64,000 nt of DNA from Amycolatopsis orientalis DSM 40040 = KCTC 9412 (lineage in GTDB: Bacteria; Actinomycetota; Actinomycetes; Mycobacteriales; Pseudonocardiaceae): assembly GCF_000478275.1 (NCBI RefSeq), contig NZ_ASJB01000055.1, positions 62,001 through 126,000 of the forward strand, written 5' to 3'. Positions within the stretch are counted from its first letter, which is position 1; each line of letters begins with the position of its first letter. Below, one piece after another: positions 42,773 to 52,384 of the stretch. The translations under genes were made by a program, and so were the position numbers. The notes under the pieces were generated by a model. The model saw only the letters and a program-made list of their open reading frames with translations. It searched no databases and was not told where the DNA came from.

Positions 42773-45700
42773 TCAGTCCTCCACAGGTTTCGTCCAGGCC
42801 ACCTGGACCAGGCCCGTTCCATGCCGCCGCGAGACCAGCACGCCCCGCCCCGCCGGTTGTGGCTCCGGTTTGACGTCGCCGAGCAGCGCGCCCTCCTCCC
42901 GCGACCCGGACATCACGATCCCGGGCGACCCAAGCTCGCGGATCCGCTGCAGGACGGGCTCGAACAGCGAACGCCCGGCGCCGCCGCTGCCGCGCGCGAG
43001 GACGAGGTGGAGTCCGATGTCCCGCGCCTGCGGCAGGAATTCCAGCAGCGGCTGCAACGGGTTCCGCCCCACGGTCGCGACCATCTCGTAGTCGTCGACG
43101 AGGACGAACAGCTCCGGCCCGCGCCACCACGACCGGTTCCGCAGCTGCTCCGGCGTGACGTCCGGGCCGGGAAGCCGGTTCCGCATCGCCTGCTGGCACT
43201 GCTCGATCAGCCCGGTCAGGACGGTCTCGGATCCGGCGTAACCGAGCAGATGCGACTCCGCCACCGCGCCGAGCATCCCGCGCCGGTAGTCGGCGACGAC
43301 GATCGCCGCTTCTTCCGGCGAATACCGTGCGGTGATGCCCTGCGCGATCGCGCGCAGGAGCGAACTCTTGCCGGATTCCACGTCGCCGAAGGCCAGGAAA
43401 TGCGGTTCGGTCGCGAAATCGAGGTACACCGGCCGCAGGTTCGATTCCGCGATGCCGAGCGTGACCTGCTTGCGCGGTCCGGTCTCCAGCGAGTCCAGCG
43501 GGATCTCCGGTGGCAGCAACCGGACCTGAGGCGCCGTTGCACGCGGCCAGGCGGCGGAGATCCGCCGGTTCAGATCCAGTCCGCCCGCGCCGATGGTCTC
43601 CGGCCGCTGGTCCGAATCGATACGCGGGAGCGCGGCGAGGAAGTGCAGTTTGTCCGCCGTCAGCCCACGGCCCGGCTTGTCCGCCGGGACGTTCTGCGCG
43701 ATCTTGCGGTCGATCAGCGAGTCCGCCGGTTCACCGAGCCGCAGTTCGAGTTTGGTGCCGATGGCGTCGCGCAACGGCGCGCGCATGCCCATCCACTGGT
43801 TGATCGAGACGACGACGTGGATCCCGAACCCGAGCCCGCGCGAGGCCAGGCTGGTGATCTGCTCCTCCAGCTGTTCGTATTCCTGCCGGATCGTGGTCCA
43901 GTTGTCCACGAACAGGAAGACGTCGCCGAACTCGCGGCCCTCCGTGCTCTCCTTGAACTCCGAACGCCGCTGGCGGAACGTCGTGATCGACTCGATCCCG
44001 TTGGCGGAGAAGAACTCCTCACGCTGTTCGAGCAGGGTCGTCAGTTCCGCGACCACCCGGCGGCAGCGCTGGGCGTCGCGCCGCGTGGCGTAGCCGGACA
44101 CGTGCGGCAGCCCGGCGATCGGTGCCAGCGCGCCACCACCCATGTCCAGCACGAAAAGCTGGACCTCTTCCGGGGTATGGGTGAGCGCGAGCATCGCGGC
44201 GATGTCGCGCATCAGCGTGCTCTTGCCGCTCTGCGGCGCGCCGACGATCAGCGCGTGCCCGGCGGCACCGGAGAAATCGGCCCACAACATGTCGCGGCGC
44301 TGCTCGAACGGCTTGTCCACCAACGCCACCGGGATCATCAGCTTGCCGTTGCCGCCCCAGCCCAGCGGGCACAGCCCGCGCTCGGGATCCTCGCCGATCG
44401 GCGGCAGCAGCTGGTCCAGCGTGGGCGGTTCGGCCAGTGGCGGCAACCAGATCTGGTGTGCTTCCGGGCCTTTGCCTTCGAGCCGCGAGAGCATCGCGCC
44501 GATGATCGTCTCGCCGGTGCCCTTTTCGACCGGCTCCTCCGCTTCGACGGTCACCGGGATCTCCACCGGCGCCAGCGTGAACGGCATCAGGCCGAGGCTC
44601 TGACCGTCCTTGCGGACGATCTTGCTGCGCGGCGGCAGCTCACCCGAGACGTAGGCGGCCTTGAGCCGGACGAGGGTGTCGTTGTCGGACTTCAGGTACG
44701 CCGAACCCGGCACCGGCGGAAGCTGGTAGGCGTCCGCGACACCGAGCACCGCGCGGCTTTCCGAGGCGGAGAACGTCCGCAGGCCGATCCGGTACGACAG
44801 ATGCGAATCCAGCCCGCGCAGCCGTCCTTCCTCCAGCCGCTGCGACGCCAGCAGCAGGTGGATCCCGAGACTCCGCCCCAGCCGTCCGATCGCGACGAAC
44901 AGGTCGATGAACTCCGGCCGCGAGGACAGCAGTTCGCTGAATTCGTCGATGATCACCAGCAGCGACGGCAACGGCCGCAGGTTGGCGCCCGATTCCCTGG
45001 CCTTTTCGTAATCCCGCACCGACGCGTAGTTCCCGGCCGCGTGCAGGAGTTCCTGACGCCGCAGCAGTTCCCCGTTCAGCGCGTCCGCCATGCGGTCGAC
45101 CAGCGCGAGATCGTCGGACAGGTTGGTGATGACGGCGCAGGTGTGCGGCAGCCCGGTCATCCCGGCGAAGGTCGCGCCGCCCTTGAAGTCGATCAGCGCG
45201 AGGTTGAGCTTCTCCGAGGAATGCGTGACGGCGAGCGCGGTGACCAGTGTCCGCAGCAGTTCGCTCTTACCGGATCCGGTCGCGCCGATGACCAGGCCGT
45301 GCGGGCCCATCCCGCCTTCGGCCGACTCCTTGAGGTCGAGGTCGACCGGCCTGCCTTCGGGGTTGACGCCCAGCGGGATCCGCAACCGGTCGCGCGCCGA
45401 ACGCGGCGCCCAGGTGACCGCGGTGTCGGTGTCGCGCGGGTCGCCGATGCCGAGCAGCCCGGCCAGCCCGAACGTCGCCGACATCGGCGCCTCGCTGACC
45501 ACCGCGGCGCCCTGGAACAGCGGCGTCAGCATGCGGGCCAGCGCCTCGGCGGCCCCGCGGTCCAGGGTGTCCGGTGTGCCGAGGAAACCGAGGTGCTGCT
45601 CGGTCCCGTCGCCGACGACCATCCCGAGCTGCCCCGGGCTCATGTGCAGGCTCAGGAGCCGCTCGGACGACACCGACCGCGGCTGCTCCGTGCCGACCTC

Positions 45701-46714
45701 CACCACCGTGACCCCGAGCCTGCCCTCCTCGGCGACGAGTCTCGTGTCGCCGAGGGTGTGCCCGCCGTCCACGACCACGACGACATGGGGCAGGTCGAGC
45801 CGGGAATCCGGCCGCCGCGTGAACGCGGGCCGGTCGCCGAGGTCGGGGCCCAGCAGATCGGCGAGCTTCCCGGAGTCGGCGTCGACGAGCCGTCGCGGAC
45901 CGGCGGCGTCGGCGGCGGTGGAGGCGACGTGCGGCAGCCACTTCGCCCATTCCCAGTCGTGCAGCCGGTCGTCCTTGACGCACAGCGCGATCCGCAGGTC
46001 ACCGGGTGAGTGGAAGGTCGCGAGCTGGGTCAGCAGCGCCCGCGCGGTCCCGAGCGTGTCCGGGCGGCGACCCGACAGCATGACCTGCGCGAACGAGCGC
46101 AGCGAGACCGCGACCGGAAGCCCGTCGACCGTCGAATAGGTCCGGATGAAGTGCTTGAGGTTCGTCGAGCACACCGGGTCGAGGTCTTCCAGCGGCACGG
46201 TCTGCGGCGCCTTCAACGGGGTCGCGAGCCGCTGCGGCCCCGTCCCGACGCGCACCTGCGCGAACTGCGAGTCGGACCGGCGGCGATCCCACAGCTTCCC
46301 CGCCTCGATGTACGCCCACAGATCGGCCGGATCGGGCTGCAGCGCCGTCATCGCCGCGCGCTGGTTGTCCGCGATGTCCCGGACCTGGCCGCGCAGCCCG
46401 GTCAGATACCGCTGGTAGTCCCGGCGTTCCTCGTTGATCTGTGCCTTCTTCGCCGCACCGCCGCGCCCGAGTGACATGACGACCATGCCCGCCATCGCGG
46501 TGAGGAACAACGCGCCGAAGATGTAGGTCATCACCCCGCCGTCGCGTCCGATGTAGACGAACGACATGGCGCCCATGCCCAGCATCATCGGCATGAACAT
46601 CAGCAGCTGCATGGCTCCGCCGCCGGAGCCCTTCGGCAGCATCGGCGGGGACTGCAGGACGATTTCACCGGGCTGCTCGCCCAGGGCCGGCAGGCGGTCG
46701 CGAGTGGCGCTCAT
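42773..46714 (-). CDS. eccC: EccC, FtsK/SpoIIIE-type ATPase of the type VII secretion system
   Basis: 1313 residues, with the EccCa and EccCb parts fused in one chain. Two membrane helices lie at about 35-80 (LLMFMPMMLGMGAMSFVYI, YIFGALFLTAMAGMVVMSL). Three ATPase domains follow: Walker A at 477-484 (GATGSGKS), 825-832 (GAPQSGKS) and 1110-1117 (GDVESGKS); Walker B at about 585-591 (LLVIIDE), 937 (LFVDNW) and 1207 (LVDDYE). Domain 1 has a canonical Asp-Glu, while domains 2 and 3 have Asp-Asn and Asp-Asp, as usual for degenerate EccC modules. EccC recognises substrate C-termini and drives export. Transcribed opposite to the eccD gene group. Confidence 0.97.
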   Translation of the reverse strand: MSATRDRLPALGEQPGEIVLQSPPMLPKGSGGGAMQLLMFMPMMLGMGAMSFVYIGRDGGVMTYIFGALFLTAMAGMVVMSLGRGGAAKKAQINEERRDYQRYLTGLRGQVRDIADNQRAAMTALQPDPADLWAYIEAGKLWDRRRSDSQFAQVRVGTGPQRLATPLKAPQTVPLEDLDPVCSTNLKHFIRTYSTVDGLPVAVSLRSFAQVMLSGRRPDTLGTARALLTQLATFHSPGDLRIALCVKDDRLHDWEWAKWLPHVASTAADAAGPRRLVDADSGKLADLLGPDLGDRPAFTRRPDSRLDLPHVVVVVDGGHTLGDTRLVAEEGRLGVTVVEVGTEQPRSVSSERLLSLHMSPGQLGMVVGDGTEQHLGFLGTPDTLDRGAAEALARMLTPLFQGAAVVSEAPMSATFGLAGLLGIGDPRDTDTAVTWAPRSARDRLRIPLGVNPEGRPVDLDLKESAEGGMGPHGLVIGATGSGKSELLRTLVTALAVTHSSEKLNLALIDFKGGATFAGMTGLPHTCAVITNLSDDLALVDRMADALNGELLRRQELLHAAGNYASVRDYEKARESGANLRPLPSLLVIIDEFSELLSSRPEFIDLFVAIGRLGRSLGIHLLLASQRLEEGRLRGLDSHLSYRIGLRTFSASESRAVLGVADAYQLPPVPGSAYLKSDNDTLVRLKAAYVSGELPPRSKIVRKDGQSLGLMPFTLAPVEIPVTVEAEEPVEKGTGETIIGAMLSRLEGKGPEAHQIWLPPLAEPPTLDQLLPPIGEDPERGLCPLGWGGNGKLMIPVALVDKPFEQRRDMLWADFSGAAGHALIVGAPQSGKSTLMRDIAAMLALTHTPEEVQLFVLDMGGGALAPIAGLPHVSGYATRRDAQRCRRVVAELTTLLEQREEFFSANGIESITTFRQRRSEFKESTEGREFGDVFLFVDNWTTIRQEYEQLEEQITSLASRGLGFGIHVVVSINQWMGMRAPLRDAIGTKLELRLGEPADSLIDRKIAQNVPADKPGRGLTADKLHFLAALPRIDSDQRPETIGAGGLDLNRRISAAWPRATAPQVRLLPPEIPLDSLETGPRKQVTLGIAESNLRPVYLDFATEPHFLAFGDVESGKSSLLRAIAQGITARYSPEEAAIVVADYRRGMLGAVAESHLLGYAGSETVLTGLIEQCQQAMRNRLPGPDVTPEQLRNRSWWRGPELFVLVDDYEMVATVGRNPLQPLLEFLPQARDIGLHLVLARGSGGAGRSLFEPVLQRIRELGSPGIVMSGSREEGALLGDVKPEPQPAGRGVLVSRRHGTGLVQVAWTKPVED

Positions 46715-46868
46715 CAGGGTCTTTCTGGCCGCTTGTGGGTAATCCTGCCGATCATTCTGGCCACTCGTGCCGCCCTCGCGGTGGGTACTTTTGCCGTCCG
46801 CCCGCGTCTGGTGACGAACTTACGCTGCTGGAACAGGGCAGACGCGGGGGAACGAGAGAAGGAGAACC

Positions 46869-47645
46869 ATGGTCGGCACGGGCGAGTACCGGGCGGAGCC
46901 CGAGGCCATGCGCTCGGCGGTCGGGAACCTCGGCGGCATCATCATGCAGGGCATCAACGTCGTCGCCGACCTCGAACGCACCGTTCTCCAGCCGATGTCG
47001 TTCGCCACCTTCGGCAGCGCGGTGGCGGCGGCCAACACGGCGATGCAGAGCCAGCAGGTGGTCGCGGTCCGCACGCTCCTGCAGCTGCTGCAGCAGATCA
47101 ACGGCTTCATCAAGAGCAGCGCCGACGCCTATCAGGCCGCCGACGAGGCCGTCGCGGGCGGATACGGCGGGCATCCCGGTGGCGGTGCCGGTTCGACGTC
47201 GTCGATCTGGGGGAACTCGCACGCGGCCGAACTGGCGACGCTGGCCATCAACGACAGCGCAGGCGGCGCGGGCGAACCGTCTTCGGTCGGCAACGTCCTG
47301 CGGTACCTGGGGGACGCGCGGCTGGGGCAGCTCGGCGACCACCCGATCACCGACACGCGGTTCCAGGGCGTCTCGGACTTCAACGACTGGCTGGCCGGTG
47401 ACGCTGACAACCAGGCGCGGGTCGGGGTCATCGAGGTCTACGCCGGTACGGCACGCCATTTCGGCGACATCCCCGGCGGGGTGCACTCCGGGGACGTCGT
47501 CGTGGTCGAACCGCTCCTGTTCTCCGACAGCAAGCCGATCATCGCCATCGCCGGAGAAGGCGGCCAGCTCTACAACCACGGACTGATCGAGGCGGATATC
47601 AACGGCCTGGCGAAGGTCAGCGTCTACCGCCCGGCTTCCGTCTGA
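46869..47645 (+). CDS. T7SS substrate-like protein, WXG-type N-domain with YxxxD
   Basis: 258 residues, with GAAGGAGAA before ATG 46869. The N-terminal 95 residues are two helices (MRSAVGNLGGIIMQGINVVADLE, VVAVRTLLQLLQQINGFIKSS) followed by DAYQAADEAVAG, a YxxxD export motif. The C-terminal 150 residues are a separate alpha/beta domain (NVLRYLGDARLGQLGDH, GVHSGDVVVVEPLLFSDSKP, IIAIAGEGGQLYNHGLIEAD) that I do not recognise. First gene of the operon leading to eccD; divergent from eccC across 154 bp. Confidence 0.78.
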   Translation: MVGTGEYRAEPEAMRSAVGNLGGIIMQGINVVADLERTVLQPMSFATFGSAVAAANTAMQSQQVVAVRTLLQLLQQINGFIKSSADAYQAADEAVAGGYGGHPGGGAGSTSSIWGNSHAAELATLAINDSAGGAGEPSSVGNVLRYLGDARLGQLGDHPITDTRFQGVSDFNDWLAGDADNQARVGVIEVYAGTARHFGDIPGGVHSGDVVVVEPLLFSDSKPIIAIAGEGGQLYNHGLIEADINGLAKVSVYRPASV

Positions 47646-47670
47646 CTTCCGGCCTGAGGAGCGAGGTTCC

Positions 47671-48714
47671 ATGCTGACTTACCCGAATTCCAGCGCGATG
47701 GACGCCACGGCGTCCTCGGGCGGGCCGATCACCATCCTGCCGCAGATCCTCACCGGGCAGCCGGAGCAGATCGCGAAGCACGTACTCGAGGTGCTCAAGA
47801 AGGCCAACGAGTTCCTCACCATGTACAACGAGGTGACGAAGGCCGCCGAGCAGCTGGGCAAGATCTGGTCCGGCGCCGCGTCCGACTCGGCGTTGAAGAA
47901 GATCACCGATTCCCTGAACTCGCTGACCAAGATCATCCAGGTCGTGCAGCGGGGTGCCGAACTGCTCGGCATCGCCGGGACGCTGATCAAGACCGCCCAG
48001 ACGGCCTACAAGGCGGTGGTCTCGGCGGTGAACCCGACCGTCGCGGGCCTGATGTCGAATCCGTGGACCTACGGCGCCGCCGTCGCGCTTTCCACCGCCA
48101 CGAGTGCCTCGCTGCGCGCGTTCATCACCGCGATCGGCGCGCTGCTGAAGGCACTCGGCGTCGTCGACCTCGCCAACCAGATCACCCAGATCGCCGCCAT
48201 CATCGGCGAGGTCCAGAAACTGTTCGGGCACAACGACTCCGGCAGCGGCGCGGCGGGCAACGCGGCCGTCTCCGGTACCCCGGTCACCGCCCCGCAGGCG
48301 CCGGGTTCGGTCGCCAGTGGTGCGGGACAGGCCGCGATCGGCGGCTCCGGCGGCGGTGCGGGCGGCGCTTCCGGCGGTGGTTCGACGCCGGGCGAGGCGC
48401 CGCCGTTCACCCAGTACCGGCCGCCCGCGCTGGGCGGCAACGGGTCCCAGGGCGGCTGGCCGGGCGGTGCCGACGCCTGGATCCCGGTGGACAGACCCTC
48501 CGGTGGCGGCTCGGGTTCCGGCGGCCCGGTGCCGGGCGCGGGCAACGGGAACACGGTCACCATCACCACCGACCTGAGCACCGGGAAGTCCACGGTCCAG
48601 GCGCCGGGCGGGCAGGACATCGATATCGACATCGACATGAACTACGGCGGAAAGCACTTCGAGCAGCACATCGACATCGATGCGGGAGCTGACTCACCGG
48701 CGAAGGGCAGGTAG
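47671..48714 (+). CDS. WXG100-like protein with Gly-rich, acidic tail
   Basis: 347 residues. The N-terminal part has an Esx-like hairpin (EQIAKHVLEVLKKANEFLTMY, turn LGKIWSGAASDSAL, LNSLTKIIQVVQRGAELLGI). A hydrophobic helical stretch covers residues about 105-190 (GTLIKTAQTAYKAVVSAV, YGAAVALSTATSASLRAFI). The tail is Gly/Ser/Pro-rich and ends with DIDIDIDMNYGGKHFEQHID, a run of alternating Asp and Ile. Probably exported or surface-associated; no enzymatic motif. Ends two bases before the next gene. Confidence 0.75.
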   Translation: MLTYPNSSAMDATASSGGPITILPQILTGQPEQIAKHVLEVLKKANEFLTMYNEVTKAAEQLGKIWSGAASDSALKKITDSLNSLTKIIQVVQRGAELLGIAGTLIKTAQTAYKAVVSAVNPTVAGLMSNPWTYGAAVALSTATSASLRAFITAIGALLKALGVVDLANQITQIAAIIGEVQKLFGHNDSGSGAAGNAAVSGTPVTAPQAPGSVASGAGQAAIGGSGGGAGGASGGGSTPGEAPPFTQYRPPALGGNGSQGGWPGGADAWIPVDRPSGGGSGSGGPVPGAGNGNTVTITTDLSTGKSTVQAPGGQDIDIDIDMNYGGKHFEQHIDIDAGADSPAKGR

Positions 48715-48716
48715 CC

Positions 48717-50081
48717 GTGTGGGGAAGCGGTGTGGTCGACGCGTCGGGCGTCGTCAGCTCGATCCTGTCGAACTACCGGCGGCTCGTGGTCGAGTACCAG
48801 CGGCGGGTCACCGGTGACCCCTCGGCGCTGACCGCGGCGGGACAGCGGTGCGGTGAGCGGGCGTCGACGGTATCGGGCCGGGCGGAGGAGATCGGCAAGG
48901 CGGCGAAGGCGCTCAACGCCTCCTGGGAGGGTGACGCCTACATCGCGTTCGCGACGTCCGCGGCTGAACTGAGCCAGGACCTCGCCGAACTCGGCGCCAA
49001 GCTGAGCGACCAGTCGAACCGGCTGCGGGCGGGCGCGCAGGCACTGCAGGGCGCGAAGTCCTGTGTGGACTCGATCCTCGCGCAGTTCGACCAGTACGCC
49101 GCTCAGCTCGTCAGTCAGGCGCGGACGGCGAACGCTGGCGCGGTCAACGCGTTCATCTCCGCCGCCAGGCAGCTCGGTGAACGCGCCGCGCAGGCGGCGC
49201 GGGAGATCGCCGACGAACTGAGCGACGAACTCGCGCGGCTGTTCCCGCCCGAAGGCGTCGGCCGGATCGAGCACGAACTCGGCAAATGGGGCCGGGGCCC
49301 GTTGTACTGGCTCAACGGCGAAACGCTCGACGGGCGTAAGCGGCCGCGGTCGCATCCGTCCTGGTTCGGCAATTCGGGCTGGAAGAAACTCACCTGGGAC
49401 GGTCTCGAAGGCACCCGCGCCCCGCGCGCCGCCGATACCCCGTTCGGCAGGCCGAAGCCGGAAGGCCTGCGCGACAAGGCCTGGAACAGCACCGAGATCA
49501 CCTATCTCAAGTGGAAGCAGGAACAAGACGGCTTCACGCCGGGCTGGGACGCCAAGGTCTCCTCGCAGGGCTGGGACGTCAAGGCGTCCGGGCACGCCGA
49601 ACTGGCCGCCTTCAAGGAAGAAGCCGAAGGCAAGAAGGAATGGGGCGTCGCTTCGGCGGGTGCTAAGGGGACCGCCTTCGTCGGCGGTGAGGTGAACGGT
49701 TCGGTCCAGGCCGGCGCGCACGGCGTCGGCCTGCACGCCAACGCTTTCGTCGGCGGCAAGCTCGAAGGCGAACTCGCCGCGGACGTGGCCGGGGTCGGCG
49801 TCGGCGCCAGCGGCACCCTCCAATATGGACTCGGCGCGCAGCTCGACGGCCAGGCCGTCTACGACGCCGGGCATATCAAGGTCAACTTCAAGGCCGGTCT
49901 CGCACTCGGTCTCGGTGCCGGGGTCGGCGCGAAGATCGACATCGACCTGCCGAAGATCGCGGACACCGTCGGTGAATACGGCGGCGCGGCCGTCGACGCG
50001 GTGAGCGGCGCGGCGGGCCAGGCCGCGGACGCCGTCGGCGAGGCGTGGGACGACGCGGTCTCCTACGTGGGCACGTGGTGA
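48717..50081 (+). CDS. WXG-type protein with alternating Gly-rich C-terminal domain
   Basis: 454 residues from GTG 48717. Residues 1-110 are WXG-like (IGKAAKALNASWEGDAYIAFATS). Residues 110-185 form a further helical segment with IADELSDELARLF. Residues 190-270 contain WLNGETLDGRKRPRSHPSWFG. Residues 270-430 alternate small and hydrophobic residues (GSVQAGAHGVGLHANAFVGG, LEGELAADVAGVGVGASGTL, FKAGLALGLGAGVGAKID), resembling the beta-rich modules at the ends of some large secreted WXG proteins. A channel- or toxin-like role is possible but unproven. The stop overlaps the next start by GTGA. Confidence 0.75.
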   Translation: MWGSGVVDASGVVSSILSNYRRLVVEYQRRVTGDPSALTAAGQRCGERASTVSGRAEEIGKAAKALNASWEGDAYIAFATSAAELSQDLAELGAKLSDQSNRLRAGAQALQGAKSCVDSILAQFDQYAAQLVSQARTANAGAVNAFISAARQLGERAAQAAREIADELSDELARLFPPEGVGRIEHELGKWGRGPLYWLNGETLDGRKRPRSHPSWFGNSGWKKLTWDGLEGTRAPRAADTPFGRPKPEGLRDKAWNSTEITYLKWKQEQDGFTPGWDAKVSSQGWDVKASGHAELAAFKEEAEGKKEWGVASAGAKGTAFVGGEVNGSVQAGAHGVGLHANAFVGGKLEGELAADVAGVGVGASGTLQYGLGAQLDGQAVYDAGHIKVNFKAGLALGLGAGVGAKIDIDLPKIADTVGEYGGAAVDAVSGAAGQAADAVGEAWDDAVSYVGTW

Positions 50082-50596
50082 GCGGGATGGTCGCACAGGA
50101 CCGGGTTTCGCTCCCGCTCGGCTTCGACATCCCGGACGGCTGGGTGCCCGTCGAGCCCGCGTCGGTCGGCGCCGACGGCGCGGTGTTCGTGGCCGTGCAT
50201 TCCGGATCGGCCGAAGAGTTCACCCCGAACATCACCCTGAGCGTGGGGCAGCGGCCTGACGGGGCGTCGATCACGGACATCGCCGACGAGGCCGTCGAAC
50301 GCCTCGGCCGGTCCATGGCCGCGCTCGAAGTGGTGCGGCGCAAGGAAGTCGGCAGTCCGGCCGCGCCCGGGGTGACGCAGGTGCTGCGCCTGCGCACCGG
50401 CGAGGGACGGGAGCTCGTGCAGACCCAGGTGCAGCTGACCGTGCCCGGTGCGAGCCGCGCCGACCGGCTGGTCCTCGAAATCGCTTGCACCGCGACGCCC
50501 GAGACGGCCCGCCGGCTCGGCGACGACTTCCGCCGCTTCGTGGGCAGTGTCCACGTCCGGCGGGATTTCACCGCAGATGAAGGAGAAGACTCGTGA
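50078..50596 (+). CDS. LpqN-like protein lacking a signal peptide
   Basis: 172 residues from GTG 50078 (ATG 50087 possible). VSLPLGFDIPDGWVPVEPASV, NITLSVGQRPDGASITDIADEAVERL and VLEIACTATPETARRLGDDFRRFVGSV match the LpqN/LpqT beta-sheet family of mycobacterial lipoproteins, but there is no signal peptide or lipobox, so it stays in the cytosol. Coupled by overlapping stop and start codons to the genes on both sides, as expected of a dedicated T7SS accessory protein or substrate chaperone. Confidence 0.75.
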   Translation: MSGMVAQDRVSLPLGFDIPDGWVPVEPASVGADGAVFVAVHSGSAEEFTPNITLSVGQRPDGASITDIADEAVERLGRSMAALEVVRRKEVGSPAAPGVTQVLRLRTGEGRELVQTQVQLTVPGASRADRLVLEIACTATPETARRLGDDFRRFVGSVHVRRDFTADEGEDS

Positions 50597-50922
50597 CCAC
50601 CGACCCCTACGCCATGCCGGACATGGACGAGCTGCTGGACCAGGTCCGCAAGCAGACCGAAGAGGTGCAGCGCATCCAGCGTTCGGTCGAAGCGATGGAG
50701 GTCAAGGCGCACTCGCGGCAGAACGAGGTCACCGTCGTGCTGCGCGGTGACGGCCGGTTCACCTCGATCGACATCGACCCGCGCGCGCTGCGCCAGTACG
50801 ACGCGCGCAACCTCTCGGAGATCGTGCTGGAGGCGGTCAACAACGGGCTGCAGAAGCTGGCCGAGGCCAGCAGCGCCAAATTCGCCCCGGTCATCGAGTC
50901 CGCCAAGTCGATCGAAGCATGA
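50593..50922 (+). CDS. YbaB/EbfC-family protein (EspL-like)
   Basis: 109 residues from GTG 50593. LLDQVRKQTEEVQRIQRSVEAMEV, VTVVLRGDGRFTSIDIDPRALRQ and LSEIVLEAVNNGLQKLAEAS give the tweezer fold of YbaB/EbfC nucleoid-associated proteins. ESX-1 loci of mycobacteria contain a YbaB-like protein, EspL, in the same neighbourhood, so this is probably a secretion-associated member rather than the housekeeping YbaB next to recR. GTGA and ATGA overlaps tie it to the LpqN-like gene and eccD. Confidence 0.85.
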   Translation: MTTDPYAMPDMDELLDQVRKQTEEVQRIQRSVEAMEVKAHSRQNEVTVVLRGDGRFTSIDIDPRALRQYDARNLSEIVLEAVNNGLQKLAEASSAKFAPVIESAKSIEA

Positions 50923-52295
50923 CCGCCGCGATCGCGGGCTCCACCCGGCGCGTCACGGTGGTGACACCGAGGGCGCGCGTCGACGTGGCGCTGCCGCAGC
51001 AGAGCACGTTCGCCGAACTGGTCCCGCAGCTCGTCCGGCTCGCGGGCGCTTCGGGGCAGGCGTCGGCCGAGCATCCGGGCTGGGTGCTGTCGCGGCTCGG
51101 CGGCGCTCCGCTCGCGCTCGGGCTCACGGTCGCCGCCGCCCAGGTGCGCGACGGTGAGGTGCTGCACCTGACCCCGCGGGAACGCCCGCGGGGTCCGCTG
51201 CTGTTCGACGACGTCGTCGACTCGATCGCCAGCGTCGCCGAATCGGGCACCGGCCGCTGGGGACCGGCGGTGGCGCGCAAGGCGGGCATCGTCGCGTCGG
51301 TGGTGCTGCTGCTCGCGGGTGGCCTGCTGGTGCAGGCGGCCGCGTCCGGCAGTGTGCTGGCGCCGATCGGGACCGGACTGCTCGCGCTGGTACTGGTGCT
51401 CGGCGGTGGCGCGCTGAGCCGCGCGTACGGCGACGCGGAGGCCGGTGCCGCCGGGGCGCTCGCCGGGGTCGGCGCCGCGCTGCTGGCCGGGATGTCGATC
51501 CTGCCGCCGCATCCGCTGTTCTCGCTGTCGGCGGGACCGCTGGCCGTCGGGCTCGCCGTCGTGACCGTATACGGCGTGATCGCGGCCGTTTCGGTGGCCG
51601 ACCGGCTGCCCTGGTTCGTCGCGGTGACGGTTTCCGCCGGGCTCGGCGCGATCACCACCGCCATCACCGTGCTCGCGGACGTCCGCCCGGTTTCGGCGGC
51701 CGCCGTGGTCGCCGTCGTGGCGACGGCGCTGGCCGCGGTGGCGCCGATGCTGGCGCTGCGGCTCGGCAGGCTGCCGCTGCCTCGGGTGCCCGACGACATG
51801 GACGCGTTCCGCGCCGACGAAAACCCTTCGCTGGGCGAGGACATGGTCGGCGGGACGACCTACGCGCAGGCGTTGCTGACCGGGCTGCTCGTCGCGCTCG
51901 GCCTTGTCGTGGTCTCGGCTTCGGTGGTTCTGTCGGCTTCGGGCGGGGCTTGGGAAGCGGGCTTGTGCGCGCTGCTGGGACTGGCGCTGATGTTGCGCTC
52001 GCGCGCCTTCGCCGGTCGTTCGCAGCGGCTCGTGCTGATCGGTTTCGGCGCGGCGGCCTTGGCGGCGGCCGGTTTCTGGCTCGCCGCGGGCGGACCGCGT
52101 TCGTTCGTGTTCGGCGCGGGCTGCGCCGTCGTCGTCGCGGCGGGCGTCTGTCTCACCTACGCGACGCGGGTCGCGAAGGGGCGCCGTTCTCCTTACTGGG
52201 CAAGGACTCTCGACATCATCGAGTTCCTGGTGCTGCTGTCGCTGATCCCGTTCGTCGGCATGATCGCCGGGGTCTACGAGGCCGTCCGGAACTGA
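50919..52295 (+). CDS. eccD: EccD, T7SS membrane channel component
   Basis: 458 residues from ATG 50919. Residues 1-90 are a ubiquitin-like domain (RVTVVTPRARVDVALPQQSTF, AQVRDGEVLHLTPRE). Residues about 120-458 hold eleven hydrophobic helices (VVLLLAGGLLVQAAASG, LLALVLVLGGGALSRAYG, VVAVVATALAAVAPMLAL, LLVALGLVVVSASVVLSA, FLVLLSLIPFVGMIAGVY). This is the EccD plan; in the known ESX structures EccD dimers form the membrane vestibule around EccC. Last gene of a coupled five-gene set. Confidence 0.95.
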   Translation: MTAAIAGSTRRVTVVTPRARVDVALPQQSTFAELVPQLVRLAGASGQASAEHPGWVLSRLGGAPLALGLTVAAAQVRDGEVLHLTPRERPRGPLLFDDVVDSIASVAESGTGRWGPAVARKAGIVASVVLLLAGGLLVQAAASGSVLAPIGTGLLALVLVLGGGALSRAYGDAEAGAAGALAGVGAALLAGMSILPPHPLFSLSAGPLAVGLAVVTVYGVIAAVSVADRLPWFVAVTVSAGLGAITTAITVLADVRPVSAAAVVAVVATALAAVAPMLALRLGRLPLPRVPDDMDAFRADENPSLGEDMVGGTTYAQALLTGLLVALGLVVVSASVVLSASGGAWEAGLCALLGLALMLRSRAFAGRSQRLVLIGFGAAALAAAGFWLAAGGPRSFVFGAGCAVVVAAGVCLTYATRVAKGRRSPYWARTLDIIEFLVLLSLIPFVGMIAGVYEAVRN

Positions 52296-52323
52296 GCCAC
52301 CCCCCGCCAGGCGGCGACGTTAC

Positions 52324-52377
52324 GTCCGTGGAGGATTCCTTCCCTACCCTCAGAGAGGAAAGGAATCCTCCACAGAC
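52324..52377. repeat. Imperfect palindrome between convergent eccD and eccE
   Basis: GTCCGTGGAGGATTCCTT pairs with AAGGAATCCTCCACAGAC, with one mismatch and a loop rich in CT. Probable bidirectional terminator, of the AAGG/CCTT gene-end type. Confidence 0.8.
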
Positions 52378-52384
52378 CGTCCCC

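Noticed and set aside
46733-47586. Alternative plus-strand frames near 46.7-47.6 kb
   Set aside because: They are Arg/Ala-rich shifted readings of the WXG-type gene that starts at ATG 46869 with a good ribosome site.
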